Shown here in pieces: positions 36,871 through 45,562 of a DNA stretch of 64,000 bases (the first letter of the stretch is position 1; the number at the start of each line of letters is the position of its first letter). The translations under genes and the position numbers were made by a program. The notes beneath the pieces were generated by a model that made no database searches, had not been told where the DNA came from, and was given only the letters and a program-made list of their open reading frames with translations. Origin of the DNA: Rhodopseudomonas palustris. Lineage in GTDB: Bacteria; Pseudomonadota; Alphaproteobacteria; Rhizobiales; Xanthobacteraceae. Where the stretch lies: assembly GCF_013415845.1 (NCBI RefSeq), contig NZ_CP058907.1, positions 4,030,001 through 4,094,000 on the forward strand. Reading direction: 5' to 3'.

Positions 36871-37845
36871 ATGTTGGATTTTCTGATCGAGAAGTTCCAC
36901 GACGCGCGATTCATGGCGACGCTGCTCGCGGCGATCGCTGCCAGCGCGACGGTCTACACCCTCGTCACTCCATTTTTCGTAGGCGAGACGCTGGCCAAGC
37001 GAATGAAGGCCGTCGGCAGTGAACGCGAACGCCTGCGGCAGCGCGAACGGGATCGCCTTGCCAAAGCCGAGAAGGTGTCGCTACGGCAAGCGCCGAAGAA
37101 ATTCGTGGCGCGCGTGGTGGAAGACTTCAACCTCGCCAAATGGTTGGCGCAAGAATCCGCTCGCGACAAGCTGGTGATGGCCGGCTACCGCGGCCAGGCG
37201 CCCTACGTCACCTTCCTGTTCTTCCGCATGGTGATGCCGATCGCGTTCGGCGCGGCCTCGGCGCTGTACGTGTTCGTCATCGCGAATTTCGACCAGCCGC
37301 TGACGATCAAGATCGGCATGTGCGTCGCCGCGATCTTCTTCGGCATGCAGGCGCCGATGCTGTTTCTGAAGAACGCGATTCAGAAGCGTCAATTGTCCAT
37401 CAAGCGAGCGTTTCCCGACGCACTCGACCTGCTGCTCATCTGCATCGAGTCCGGCATGTCGATCGAAACCGCGTTCCGCCGGGTGTCGATCGAAATCGGG
37501 TCGCAGTCGATCCCGCTCGCCGAAGAATTCACCCTGACGACCGCCGAACTGTCCTATCTGCAGGACCGCAAGCAGGCCTACGAGAATCTGGCGCTGCGCA
37601 CCGGCCTCGACGGCGTAAAGTCGGTTTGTTTGGCGCTGCAGCAGTCAGAGCGTTACGGCACGCCGCTCGGTCAAAGCCTGCGGGTGATGGCGCAAGAAAA
37701 TCGCGACATGCGGATGAACGAGGCCGAGAAGAAGGCGGCGGCGCTGCCGCCCAAGCTCACCGTGCCGATGATCGTGTTCTTCCTGCCGGTGCTGTTCGTG
37801 GTGATCCTCGGCCCGACCGGCATTCGCATCGCGGCGATGCAGTAA
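36871..37845 (+). CDS. tadC: Type II/IV secretion inner-membrane protein TadC
   Basis: The partner of TadB, 324 residues with the same GspF-type domain: FPDALDLLLICIESGMSIE, LALQQSERYGTPLGQSLRVM and the C-terminal helix LTVPMIVFFLPVLFVVILGP. The ATG at 36871 has GAGGGCGG before it. It is the last gene of the plus-strand cpa/tad run and converges with tadD. Confidence 0.95.
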   Translation: MLDFLIEKFHDARFMATLLAAIAASATVYTLVTPFFVGETLAKRMKAVGSERERLRQRERDRLAKAEKVSLRQAPKKFVARVVEDFNLAKWLAQESARDKLVMAGYRGQAPYVTFLFFRMVMPIAFGAASALYVFVIANFDQPLTIKIGMCVAAIFFGMQAPMLFLKNAIQKRQLSIKRAFPDALDLLLICIESGMSIETAFRRVSIEIGSQSIPLAEEFTLTTAELSYLQDRKQAYENLALRTGLDGVKSVCLALQQSERYGTPLGQSLRVMAQENRDMRMNEAEKKAAALPPKLTVPMIVFFLPVLFVVILGPTGIRIAAMQ

Positions 37846-37868
37846 GGACCATCCGCTTAAGGGATCAG

Positions 37869-38663
37869 CTAGCGGCCTGAGGCCAGCACGCCACGGCCTG
37901 CCGCACGCGCGGTGTCGTGACCGCTTACCATCTCTTTGAGATAGGCGACGTTGGCGGCCGCCTCATCCGGCGGCAGATCGGCACGAACGATCGACTCCGC
38001 TTCGGCGTAGCGCCCCTGCAGGCCGACCACCAGCGCAAGGTTTTGACGCACCCGCGAGTCGGCCCGGCCGTTCGCGTAGGCCTGCCGCAGTGTCTGCTCC
38101 GCTTTCGGCAGCTCCTTGGTCAGCACATAAGACATGCCGAGATTCGACAGCACCGAGGGCTCGTCCGGCGCCAGCCGCAACGCGCTGGCGTAGTAACGCC
38201 GCGCATCCTCATTGCGTCCCATCTGATCAAGCACGGTGCCCTGCACCGATAAGATGCGCCAGTCCGGATTGTCAGGGCTGTGCGCCCGCGACAGCGTATC
38301 GAACGCCAATTGGAAATTGCCGTTGTCGGCGAGCGCGCGGCCGTAGGCCGCCCGCACCGCCTTGTTGCTTGGATTGGCCAGCGAGGCCTTCTCCAGCACC
38401 GCGACGGCTTGAGCGCGCTGGCCGATCGCGCGGAGCGCGTTGCCGTAAGCAATCGCGGCGTCGGGATCGTTGGGACGTGACCGGTAGCGGTCACCGGCGA
38501 TCTCGACCGCGCGGTTCGGATCGGTCGAGGCCTCGTTACGCCCGCCGAGCGAGCCGGTGACATCGGCCATGCCCATGGTCTTGCAACCTGCGAGCGACAC
38601 CGCCACGCTGACGGTCAGCGCCGCGGACGCGGCAAACCGGGCAAGACAACGCAGGTCGCGCAT
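37869..38663 (-). CDS. tadD: TPR lipoprotein TadD
   Basis: TadD-type proteins are outer-membrane lipoproteins needed for Flp pilus assembly. The signal ends in the lipobox SLAGC, followed by at least four tetratricopeptide repeats (for example DAAIAYGNALRAIGQRAQA and SVLSNLGMSYVLTKELPKAE). The ATG at 38663 is chosen; a GTG five codons upstream (38678) is possible. The gene is convergent with tadC and divergent from the aminopeptidase gene. Confidence 0.88.
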   Translation of the reverse strand: MRDLRCLARFAASAALTVSVAVSLAGCKTMGMADVTGSLGGRNEASTDPNRAVEIAGDRYRSRPNDPDAAIAYGNALRAIGQRAQAVAVLEKASLANPSNKAVRAAYGRALADNGNFQLAFDTLSRAHSPDNPDWRILSVQGTVLDQMGRNEDARRYYASALRLAPDEPSVLSNLGMSYVLTKELPKAEQTLRQAYANGRADSRVRQNLALVVGLQGRYAEAESIVRADLPPDEAAANVAYLKEMVSGHDTARAAGRGVLASGR

Positions 38664-38711
38664 GGCACCATTACTCACAAAGCCGACAAATTCTGGCCCA
38701 GCAATAGAGCG

Positions 38712-38732
38712 TTAACCCTAATGTTGGGTTAA
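38712..38732. promoter_or_regulatory. Palindrome in the tadD-aminopeptidase intergenic region
   Basis: TTAACCC and GGGTTAA form a perfect inverted repeat with seven bases (TAATGTT) between. It lies between two divergent starts (38663 and 38781) and so looks like an operator. Which protein binds it is unknown; each TTAA half resembles a CtrA half site but the spacing is 13, not 7. Confidence 0.45.
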
Positions 38733-38780
38733 TCCTCCCAGCTATCGGCGCCGCCTTAAGATTCGAAAGAGCCGCAACGC

Positions 38781-40163
38781 ATGCACCCGATCTTCCAGAC
38801 CGAGCCCACCCCGTCCGCAACGCCAATCCTGTTCGTCACCAAATCAAGCTGGGATGCGGTGCGGGCTGATCTGCCCGAGGCAGCCCAGCGCTTTGCAACG
38901 GCGAGCGGCTATAGCGGCAAGCCCGGCCAATTTCTGGCGCTGCCGACTTCGGACGGCGAGATCGGCCACGTGCTGTTCGGTCTCGACGAGCCGGACGCGA
39001 AAGGTCACGACCCATTCCGTGCCGGCGCCCTGCCCGGGCTGCTGCCCGCCGGCGTCTATCGGTTCGCCAATGCGCCCCACGATGTGCGGCTCGCGGCCCT
39101 CGCCTTCGCGCTCGGCGCCTATAAGTTCGGCCGCTATCGCAAGGCCGAGCCGCCGGCCGTGCGGCTGGTGCCGCCCGATAGCGTCGATGCCGCCGCGATC
39201 AGCCGCACAGCAGAAGCCGCGGCACTCGCGCGCGATCTGATCAATACCCCGTCGAACGACATGGGCCCTGCCGAACTCGCCGACGCTGTGGACGCGCTGG
39301 CGACGCGCTTCGGCGCGAGCATCAACGTCATCGTCGGTGACGAGCTCGCCACCCAGAACTTCCCGCTGATCCGCGCCGTCGGCATGGCCTCGACCCGCGC
39401 GCCGCGGCTGATCGATCTCACCTGGGGCGATCCGTCCCATCCGAAGGTCACGCTGGTCGGCAAGGGCGTGTGCTTCGACACCGGCGGCCTCGATCTGAAG
39501 CCGTCGAGCGCGATGCTGATCATGAAGAAGGACATGGGCGGCGCCGCCAACGTCCTGGCGCTGGCCTCGATGATCATGGATGCCGGGTTGAAGCTGCGGC
39601 TGCGCGTGCTGATCCCGGCGGTCGAGAACTCCGTCGCCGGCAACGCGATGCGGCCGCTCGACATCTTCCCGTCGCGCAAGGGGCCGACCGTCGAGATCGG
39701 CAACACCGATGCCGAAGGCCGGCTGGTGCTCGCCGACGCGCTGGCCTATGCGGACGAGGAAGCGCCAGATCTGCTGATCGATCTCGGCACGTTGACTGGC
39801 GCCGCCCGCGTCGCGCTCGGTCCGGACCTGCCGCCCTACTACACCAACGACGAGACGCTGGCGCTCGACGTCGCGCGCCACGCCCGCGCGGAGAACGATC
39901 CGCTATGGCGGATGCCGCTGTGGGCCCCGTACGACTCGTGGCTCGACTCCAAAGTCGCGAACATCAACAACGCGCCGTCCGGCGGATTCGCCGGCTCGAT
40001 CACCTGCGCCCTGTTTCTGCAGCGCTTCGTCGAAGCCGCCAAGAGCTGGCTGCATGTCGACATCTACGGCTGGACCCCGAAGGCCAAGCCCGGTCGCCCC
40101 GAAGGCGGCGAATGTCAGGCGGCGCGCGCGATCTTCGCGTTGTTGAGCGAGCGCTATGGCTGA
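38781..40163 (+). CDS. M17 leucyl aminopeptidase family protein
   Basis: A cytosolic metallo-aminopeptidase of 460 residues. The catalytic signature NTDAEGRL is at about residues 308-315. VGKGVCFDTGGLDLKPSSAM and MKKDMGGAANVLALA supply the metal-binding lysine and aspartates. Length and motifs fit the PepA/PepB family. The end overlaps the next gene by eight bases, so the two are probably made together. Confidence 0.92.
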   Translation: MHPIFQTEPTPSATPILFVTKSSWDAVRADLPEAAQRFATASGYSGKPGQFLALPTSDGEIGHVLFGLDEPDAKGHDPFRAGALPGLLPAGVYRFANAPHDVRLAALAFALGAYKFGRYRKAEPPAVRLVPPDSVDAAAISRTAEAAALARDLINTPSNDMGPAELADAVDALATRFGASINVIVGDELATQNFPLIRAVGMASTRAPRLIDLTWGDPSHPKVTLVGKGVCFDTGGLDLKPSSAMLIMKKDMGGAANVLALASMIMDAGLKLRLRVLIPAVENSVAGNAMRPLDIFPSRKGPTVEIGNTDAEGRLVLADALAYADEEAPDLLIDLGTLTGAARVALGPDLPPYYTNDETLALDVARHARAENDPLWRMPLWAPYDSWLDSKVANINNAPSGGFAGSITCALFLQRFVEAAKSWLHVDIYGWTPKAKPGRPEGGECQAARAIFALLSERYG

Positions 40164-41001
40164 TCGAAGGCTGACGCCGGCGCGGCCCGACCTCGCTGCC
40201 AAGCATCTCGAAGGCCAAGTCACCGCAGCGCGGTTCGTCGAAGGCGAAGAGTTCGAAGTCAGCTACGGCGTGGCGCCGGTGCGGCGCGAACCGTTTTCCG
40301 GCGCGATGCTCGAGACCGAGGCGCTGAAGGGAGAGCGCGTCACGGTGTATGACCGCACCGAAGAAGGCTGGGCCTGGGGTCAGCTGATGACAGACGGCTA
40401 TGTCGGCTGGCTGCCGGATCTCGCCCTGTACAGGCCCGCCGCAGAACCGACCCACAAGGTCACGGCGCTACGCACCTTTGCGTTCCAAGGTCCCTCGATC
40501 AAACTGCCGCCGGCCGAGACGCTGCCGCTCGGCGCGCGGCTGGCGATCGTGCGCGAGGACGCGAACTTCGCAGTGACGCAGGAAGGCTGGTACGTGCCGC
40601 GCCAGCACGTCGCTCCACTTGTTGACGTCGAAGCGGATTTCGTCGCCGTCGCCGAGCGCTTCGTCGGCACCCCCTATCTGTGGGGTGGGCGCAGCAGCCT
40701 CGGCATCGATTGCTCGGGACTGGTGCAGACCGCGCTGGCGGCCTGCGGGATCGCAGCACCGCGCGACAGCGACATGCAGGAAGCCGCGCTTGGCGCGCCC
40801 GTGCCGCTCGCCGAGCAGGCTGCGCTGAAGCGCGGGGATCTGTTATTCTGGAAGGGCCACGTCGCGATCGCACGCGACCATGCCAGCATCGTGCACGCCA
40901 ATGCTTATCACATGGCAACGGCGATCGAGTCGACGCGGGAGGCGATCGCGCGGATTGCAGCCGCCGGCAGTCCGCTGACTGCGATCAAGCGGCTCGGCTG
41001 A
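40156..41001 (+). CDS. NlpC/P60 family cell-wall hydrolase with SH3-like domains
   Basis: A 281-residue protein with N-terminal SH3-like segments (GEEFEVSYGVAPVRREPFSG and VTVYDRTEEGWAWGQLMTDG) and a C-terminal NlpC/P60 cysteine peptidase. The catalytic cysteine is in GRSSLGIDCSGLVQTAL (about residue 190) and the histidine is in LFWKGHVAIARD. Such enzymes cut gamma-glutamyl or peptidoglycan peptide bonds. No signal peptide is visible, so together with the overlapping aminopeptidase it may recycle wall peptides in the cytosol (inference). Confidence 0.88.
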   Translation: MADRRLTPARPDLAAKHLEGQVTAARFVEGEEFEVSYGVAPVRREPFSGAMLETEALKGERVTVYDRTEEGWAWGQLMTDGYVGWLPDLALYRPAAEPTHKVTALRTFAFQGPSIKLPPAETLPLGARLAIVREDANFAVTQEGWYVPRQHVAPLVDVEADFVAVAERFVGTPYLWGGRSSLGIDCSGLVQTALAACGIAAPRDSDMQEAALGAPVPLAEQAALKRGDLLFWKGHVAIARDHASIVHANAYHMATAIESTREAIARIAAAGSPLTAIKRLG

Positions 41002-41623
41002 AACACTCGCGCAGCCGTGCGCGGTTGAGCGCCAGCCACTGCAAGGCAGTCACCAGCAACGCATTGGTGAATGCGCCGCGGCTGAGCGCCGCCAGGGCCT
41101 CGTCGATCGCGACGACGAAAGGCTCGGTGTCCTCGTCTTCTTCCGCCAATCCGGCGCGTTGCAGCACCGCGCTGGAATCGACGTGGCCGACAAAGAAAAT
41201 GACCTGCTCATCGGTGAGGCCGGGCGTCGGCAGGACACGATAGAGTTCGACGAGCTGCGTCGGCGCCACGCCGATTTCCTCGATACATTCGCGCCGCGCA
41301 GCATCCGCATCGCTCTCGTGCGGATCGACCCGGCCGGCAACGATCTCGACCATATCGCCACGCCCGGTGGCGAGATGCGCAGGAAGACGAAACTGCCGGA
41401 TCAGGACAATCGAATCCCGTGCCAGATCAATCGGGACCACGGCGGCGACGCGGCTGGCACGCAGCACATCGCGGCGCTGCAACAGCGGCGGCTCGCCGTC
41501 GCGCCGGATCGACACCTCGAAGCGCTCGTACGCCATGAACCCCTGCCCGATCAGTTCAGGGGCCGACACGGTGACGTTCGCCGCGCGGTCCGCGAGCTGA
41601 TCAGTTTGGTCACTCTCGCTCAT
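40985..41623 (-). CDS. Nudix hydrolase (ADP-ribose pyrophosphatase-like)
   Basis: The 212-residue protein has a full Nudix box, GRVDPHESDADAARRECIEEIGV, with spacing GX5EX7REUXEEXGU. The flanking parts (VLIRQFRLP, VYRVLPTPGLTDEQ-like segment) are typical of ADP-ribose pyrophosphatases. The ATG at 41623 was chosen because the longer frame runs into the end of the yejF coding region. It overlaps the end of the NlpC/P60 gene by 17 bp, tail to tail. Confidence 0.88.
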   Translation of the reverse strand: MSESDQTDQLADRAANVTVSAPELIGQGFMAYERFEVSIRRDGEPPLLQRRDVLRASRVAAVVPIDLARDSIVLIRQFRLPAHLATGRGDMVEIVAGRVDPHESDADAARRECIEEIGVAPTQLVELYRVLPTPGLTDEQVIFFVGHVDSSAVLQRAGLAEEDEDTEPFVVAIDEALAALSRGAFTNALLVTALQWLALNRARLRECFSRAA

Positions 41624-41630
41624 CAAACAC

Positions 41631-43268
41631 CTATTGAGCCGCAGCGCCGCCGGGCGCGGTCTCGAGCCGGAACGCAGCGGCAAACAGCGCCCGCGTATAA
41701 TCGGTCTTCGGAGACTTGAATAGCTCGCCTGCGGGGCCTTCCTCGACCACTTTGCCCTGTTTCATGACGATCAAATGACTGGCAAGCGAGGCAACCACCC
41801 GTAGATCATGGGAAATGAACATGTAGGTCAGGTCGCGCTTGCGCTGCAGTTCGCGAAGCAAATCGACCATCTGGGCCTGAAACAGCATGTCGAGCGCGCT
41901 GGTCGGCTCGTCGAGCACGACGAAGTTCGGCTCCAGCACCACCGCGCGCGCGATCGAAATCCGCTGACGCTGGCCGCCGGAGAACTCGTGCGGATAGCGG
42001 AAACGCGTCGCCGGATCGAGGCCGACATCCTTCAGCGCCTTGATCACACGCGCCTCGCGCTCGTCCTCGCCGAGTTGCGGCTGATGCACGCTGAGCCCCT
42101 CGGCAATGATGTCGCCGACCGACATGCGCGGGCTGAGCGCTCCGAACGGGTCTTGAAACACGATCTGCATATCGCGGCGAAACGGCAGCATCTGCTTGAA
42201 CTTCAGACCCTGAACATCCTTGCCGAGAAACACGATCGGCCCGTCGGACGAGATCAACCGCAGCAGCGCCAGTCCCAGCGTTGTCTTGCCCGAACCGGAC
42301 TCGCCCACCACGCCGAGCGTCTCGCCTTTGCGGATCGCCAGCGTCACGCCGTCGACCGCCTTGATATGGCCGACGGTCTTGCGCAGCAGGCCACGGCGGA
42401 TCGGAAACCAGACCTTGAGATCGTTCGTCGAGATCACCACCGGCGCATCGGGGCACGGCGGCGCCGGGTCGGGCTTCGGCTCGGCGGCAAGCAGCGCCTT
42501 GGTGTATGGATGCTGCGGATCGGTGAACACCTGCTCGACCGGTCCCTGCTCGACGATCTTGCCGGTGTGCATCACGCAGACGGTATCAGCGATACGACGG
42601 ACGATGCCGAGATCGTGGGTGATGAACAGCATGCTCATCCCAAGCCGCGCGCGGATGTCGGCGAGCAGCGCCAGGATCTGCGCCTGCACGGTGACGTCGA
42701 GCGCCGTGGTCGGCTCGTCGGCAATCAGCAGATCCGGCTCGTTGGCGAGCGCCATCGCGATCATCACGCGCTGGCGCTGCCCGCCGGACAATTGATGCGG
42801 ATAGCTGGCGAGACGTGTCTCCGGCTCGGGGATGCCGACCTGGGTCAGCAACTCGATGATCCGCGCCCGTGCCTTGGCGCCGCGCACACCGCCGTGCAAC
42901 TGCAGGATTTCGCCGATCTGGGCCTCGATCGTGTGCAGCGGATTGAGCGAGGTCATCGGCTCCTGAAACACGATCGAGATCTCGTTGCCACGAATGCCGC
43001 GGATCTCGCGCTCGGACATCCCGAGCAGTTCGTGCCCCTTGAACCGGATATGGCCGGACGGATGCGACGCGCTCGGATACGGCAGCAGCTTCAGGATCGA
43101 CAGCGCGCTGACCGACTTGCCCGAGCCGGACTCGCCGACCAGTGCAACGCACTCGCCGCGCTTGATCCGGAACGACACATGATCGACGGCAGTCGTCGTC
43201 CCGCTGGGCTGGTGAAACGCCACCGACAGGTCGGAGACATCCAGGAGAGGCTGGTTGATCGCGTCCAT
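41631..43268 (-). CDS. yejF: Peptide ABC transporter ATP-binding protein YejF
   Basis: A fused double ATPase of 545 residues. The first half has Walker [16 protein letters not shown] and signature [15 protein letters not shown]. The second half has [15 protein letters not shown] and [15 protein letters not shown], with Walker [14 protein letters not shown]. It energises oligopeptide import with YejB and YejE. The ATG at 43268 lies five bases after the yejE stop. It ends seven bases before the Nudix gene start, so that gene may be on the same transcript. Confidence 0.93.
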   Translation of the reverse strand: MDAINQPLLDVSDLSVAFHQPSGTTTAVDHVSFRIKRGECVALVGESGSGKSVSALSILKLLPYPSASHPSGHIRFKGHELLGMSEREIRGIRGNEISIVFQEPMTSLNPLHTIEAQIGEILQLHGGVRGAKARARIIELLTQVGIPEPETRLASYPHQLSGGQRQRVMIAMALANEPDLLIADEPTTALDVTVQAQILALLADIRARLGMSMLFITHDLGIVRRIADTVCVMHTGKIVEQGPVEQVFTDPQHPYTKALLAAEPKPDPAPPCPDAPVVISTNDLKVWFPIRRGLLRKTVGHIKAVDGVTLAIRKGETLGVVGESGSGKTTLGLALLRLISSDGPIVFLGKDVQGLKFKQMLPFRRDMQIVFQDPFGALSPRMSVGDIIAEGLSVHQPQLGEDEREARVIKALKDVGLDPATRFRYPHEFSGGQRQRISIARAVVLEPNFVVLDEPTSALDMLFQAQMVDLLRELQRKRDLTYMFISHDLRVVASLASHLIVMKQGKVVEEGPAGELFKSPKTDYTRALFAAAFRLETAPGGAAAQ

Positions 43269-43273
43269 GCGGC

Positions 43274-44452
43274 TCACCTGAACGTCTTGCGCGGGTCGAA
43301 GGCATCGCGGACGGCTTCGCCGATGAAGATCAGCAGCGACAACATGATGGCAACCGCGAAGAAGCCGGTGAAGCCGAGCCATGGCGCCTGAACGTTGGCC
43401 TTGCCCTGCGCCAGCAGTTCACCCAGCGACGGCGAGCCTGGCGGCAGGCCGAAGCCGAGGAAGTCGAGCGCGGTCAGCGTCATCACCGAGGAAGAGACGA
43501 TGAACGGCAGAAACGTCATGGTCGCAACCATTGCGTTTGGCAGCAGGTGCCGCACCATGATTTTGGCGTTGGAAACGCCGAGCGCGCGTGCCGCCGTGAT
43601 GTATTCGAAATTGCGTCCACGCAGGAATTCGGCGCGCACCAGACCGACCAACGACACCCAACTGAACAGCAGCAGGATGCCGAGCAGCACGAAGAAGCCG
43701 GGCACCAGCACCGAGGACAGGATCAGCAGCAGATACAGCGACGGGATCGCGGTCCACACTTCGATGAAGCGCTGGAAACCGAGATCGACCCAGCCGCCGA
43801 AATAGCCCTGGATGCCACCAGCAGCGACGCCGATGACCGACGAGATGATCGTCAGACTGAGGCCGAACAGGATCGAGATCCGGAAGCCGTAGATCAGCCG
43901 CGCGACCACGTCGCGGCCCTGATCGTCGGTACCGAGCCAGTTGTATTCGAGATCGCGGCAGCTCTTCACGCCCTTCTTGGCGACCACTGCGGCACATTCC
44001 TGCTCGGTCAGCATCCAGGTCGGCTTCGACGGCGCCGGCGTCGGCAGATCGAGATTGTGGGTCCCGTAGGAATAGCGGATCGGCGCCCAGATCACGGTGC
44101 CGCCCTTGTCGGCGATCAGCTTCTGCAAAAACGGATCGCGATAGTCCGCCGCCGTCTCGAAGTCACCGCCGAATGTGGTCTCGGAATAGGTCACCACCGC
44201 CGGGAAATAATAATGGCCGTCGAGCTTGATCAGCAGCGGCCGGTCGTTGGCGATAAATTCGGCGAACAGCGAGACGCCGAACAGCACCAAAAAGAGCCAG
44301 AACGACCAATAGCCGCGACGATTGGCTTTGAAGTTCTGCCAGCGCCGCTTGTTCAGCGGCGACAGCGACAAGCGGTTTCGGGTCGGCGGCACCGCCTCGC
44401 CGAGGGGCGCCTGCGTGGTGGCTTCGATCGGCTCGCGTGCGATCAGCGTCAT
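43274..44452 (-). CDS. yejE: Peptide ABC transporter permease YejE
   Basis: An inner-membrane permease of 392 residues. After an N-terminal helix (FWLFLVLFGVSLFAEFIA) comes a periplasmic loop of about 130 residues, then the BPD_transp_1 domain with the EAA-like motif EYITAARALGVSNAKIMVRH. The start overlaps the yejB stop (ATGA), indicating coupling. Confidence 0.93.
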   Translation of the reverse strand: MTLIAREPIEATTQAPLGEAVPPTRNRLSLSPLNKRRWQNFKANRRGYWSFWLFLVLFGVSLFAEFIANDRPLLIKLDGHYYFPAVVTYSETTFGGDFETAADYRDPFLQKLIADKGGTVIWAPIRYSYGTHNLDLPTPAPSKPTWMLTEQECAAVVAKKGVKSCRDLEYNWLGTDDQGRDVVARLIYGFRISILFGLSLTIISSVIGVAAGGIQGYFGGWVDLGFQRFIEVWTAIPSLYLLLILSSVLVPGFFVLLGILLLFSWVSLVGLVRAEFLRGRNFEYITAARALGVSNAKIMVRHLLPNAMVATMTFLPFIVSSSVMTLTALDFLGFGLPPGSPSLGELLAQGKANVQAPWLGFTGFFAVAIMLSLLIFIGEAVRDAFDPRKTFR

Positions 44453-45561
44453 CAGACGTCCCGCGCCTCGAAGTCGATCCGCGGATCGATCCACATATAG
44501 GTGAGATCGGAGATCAGGTTCACCACCAGGCCCACCAGTGAAAAGATGAACAGTGTACCGAACACGACCGGATAGTCGCGGTTGAGCACGCTCTCGAAGC
44601 CGAGCAGGCCCAGCCCGTCGAGCGAGAAGATGGTCTCGATCAACAGCGCGCCGGAGAAGAACGCGTGGATGAAGGCGCCAGGGAAGCCGGCGATCACGAT
44701 CAGCATGGCGTTGCGGAACACGTGCCCGTACAGCACCTGGGTCTCGCTGCACCCCTTGGCGCGCGCAGTCATGACGTATTGCTTACGGATCTCGTCCAAG
44801 AACGAATTCTTGGTCAACAGCGTCATGGTGGCGAAGGCCCCCAGCGCCATCGAGATCAGCGGCAATGTGAGGTGCCAGAAATAGTCGAGGATCTTCCAGT
44901 ACCATGGAAACTGGCTCCAGCCATCGGAGGTCAGGCCGCGGAGCGGAAACCAGCTGAAGAAGGAGCCGCCGGCGAACAGGATGATCAACAGGATCGCGAA
45001 CAGGAAGCCTGGGATCGCGAAGCCGACGATGATCACCGCCGAGGTCCAGGTGTCGAATTTGGAGCCGTCCTGCACCGCCTTGCGAATGCCGAGCGGAATC
45101 GAGATCAGGTAGGTCAGGAGCGTCATCCAGATCCCGAGCGACATCGAGACCGGCAGCTTCTCCTTGATCAGTTGCAGCACGCTGACGTCGCGGAAATAGC
45201 TCTTGCCGAAATCGAACCGCGCGAAATTCCACAGCATGATCGCGAAGCGTTCCGGCGCCGGCTTATCGAAGCCGAATTGCTTCTCCAGGCTCTTGACGAA
45301 TTCGGGGTCGAGCCCCTGAGCGCCGCGATATTTCGAGTTCACTGCCTCCGCCGCGCCGGCCGCTTGCGGCCGCGCGCCGAAGTCGCCGCCGGAAGAACCG
45401 GAGATGCGTGACGACGCGCCGGTGTCGGCGCCGGAGATCTGCGCGATCACCCGTTCGACGGGACCGCCGGGCGCGAACTGCACCACGACGAACGAAACGA
45501 ACAGAATCCCGAGCAGCGTGGGAAACATCAGCAGGATGCGGCGGGCGATATAGGCGGCCAT
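44452..45561 (-). CDS. yejB: Peptide ABC transporter permease YejB
   Basis: The partner permease, 369 residues. The N-terminal MAAYIARRILLMFPTLLGIL is typical of DppB/OppB-like permeases. The EAA motif is YVMTARAKGCSETQVLYGHV. A loop near residues 45-75 is low-complexity. The gene begins one base after the stop of the upstream binding-protein gene. Confidence 0.93.
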   Translation of the reverse strand: MAAYIARRILLMFPTLLGILFVSFVVVQFAPGGPVERVIAQISGADTGASSRISGSSGGDFGARPQAAGAAEAVNSKYRGAQGLDPEFVKSLEKQFGFDKPAPERFAIMLWNFARFDFGKSYFRDVSVLQLIKEKLPVSMSLGIWMTLLTYLISIPLGIRKAVQDGSKFDTWTSAVIIVGFAIPGFLFAILLIILFAGGSFFSWFPLRGLTSDGWSQFPWYWKILDYFWHLTLPLISMALGAFATMTLLTKNSFLDEIRKQYVMTARAKGCSETQVLYGHVFRNAMLIVIAGFPGAFIHAFFSGALLIETIFSLDGLGLLGFESVLNRDYPVVFGTLFIFSLVGLVVNLISDLTYMWIDPRIDFEARDV

Positions 45562-45562
45562 G

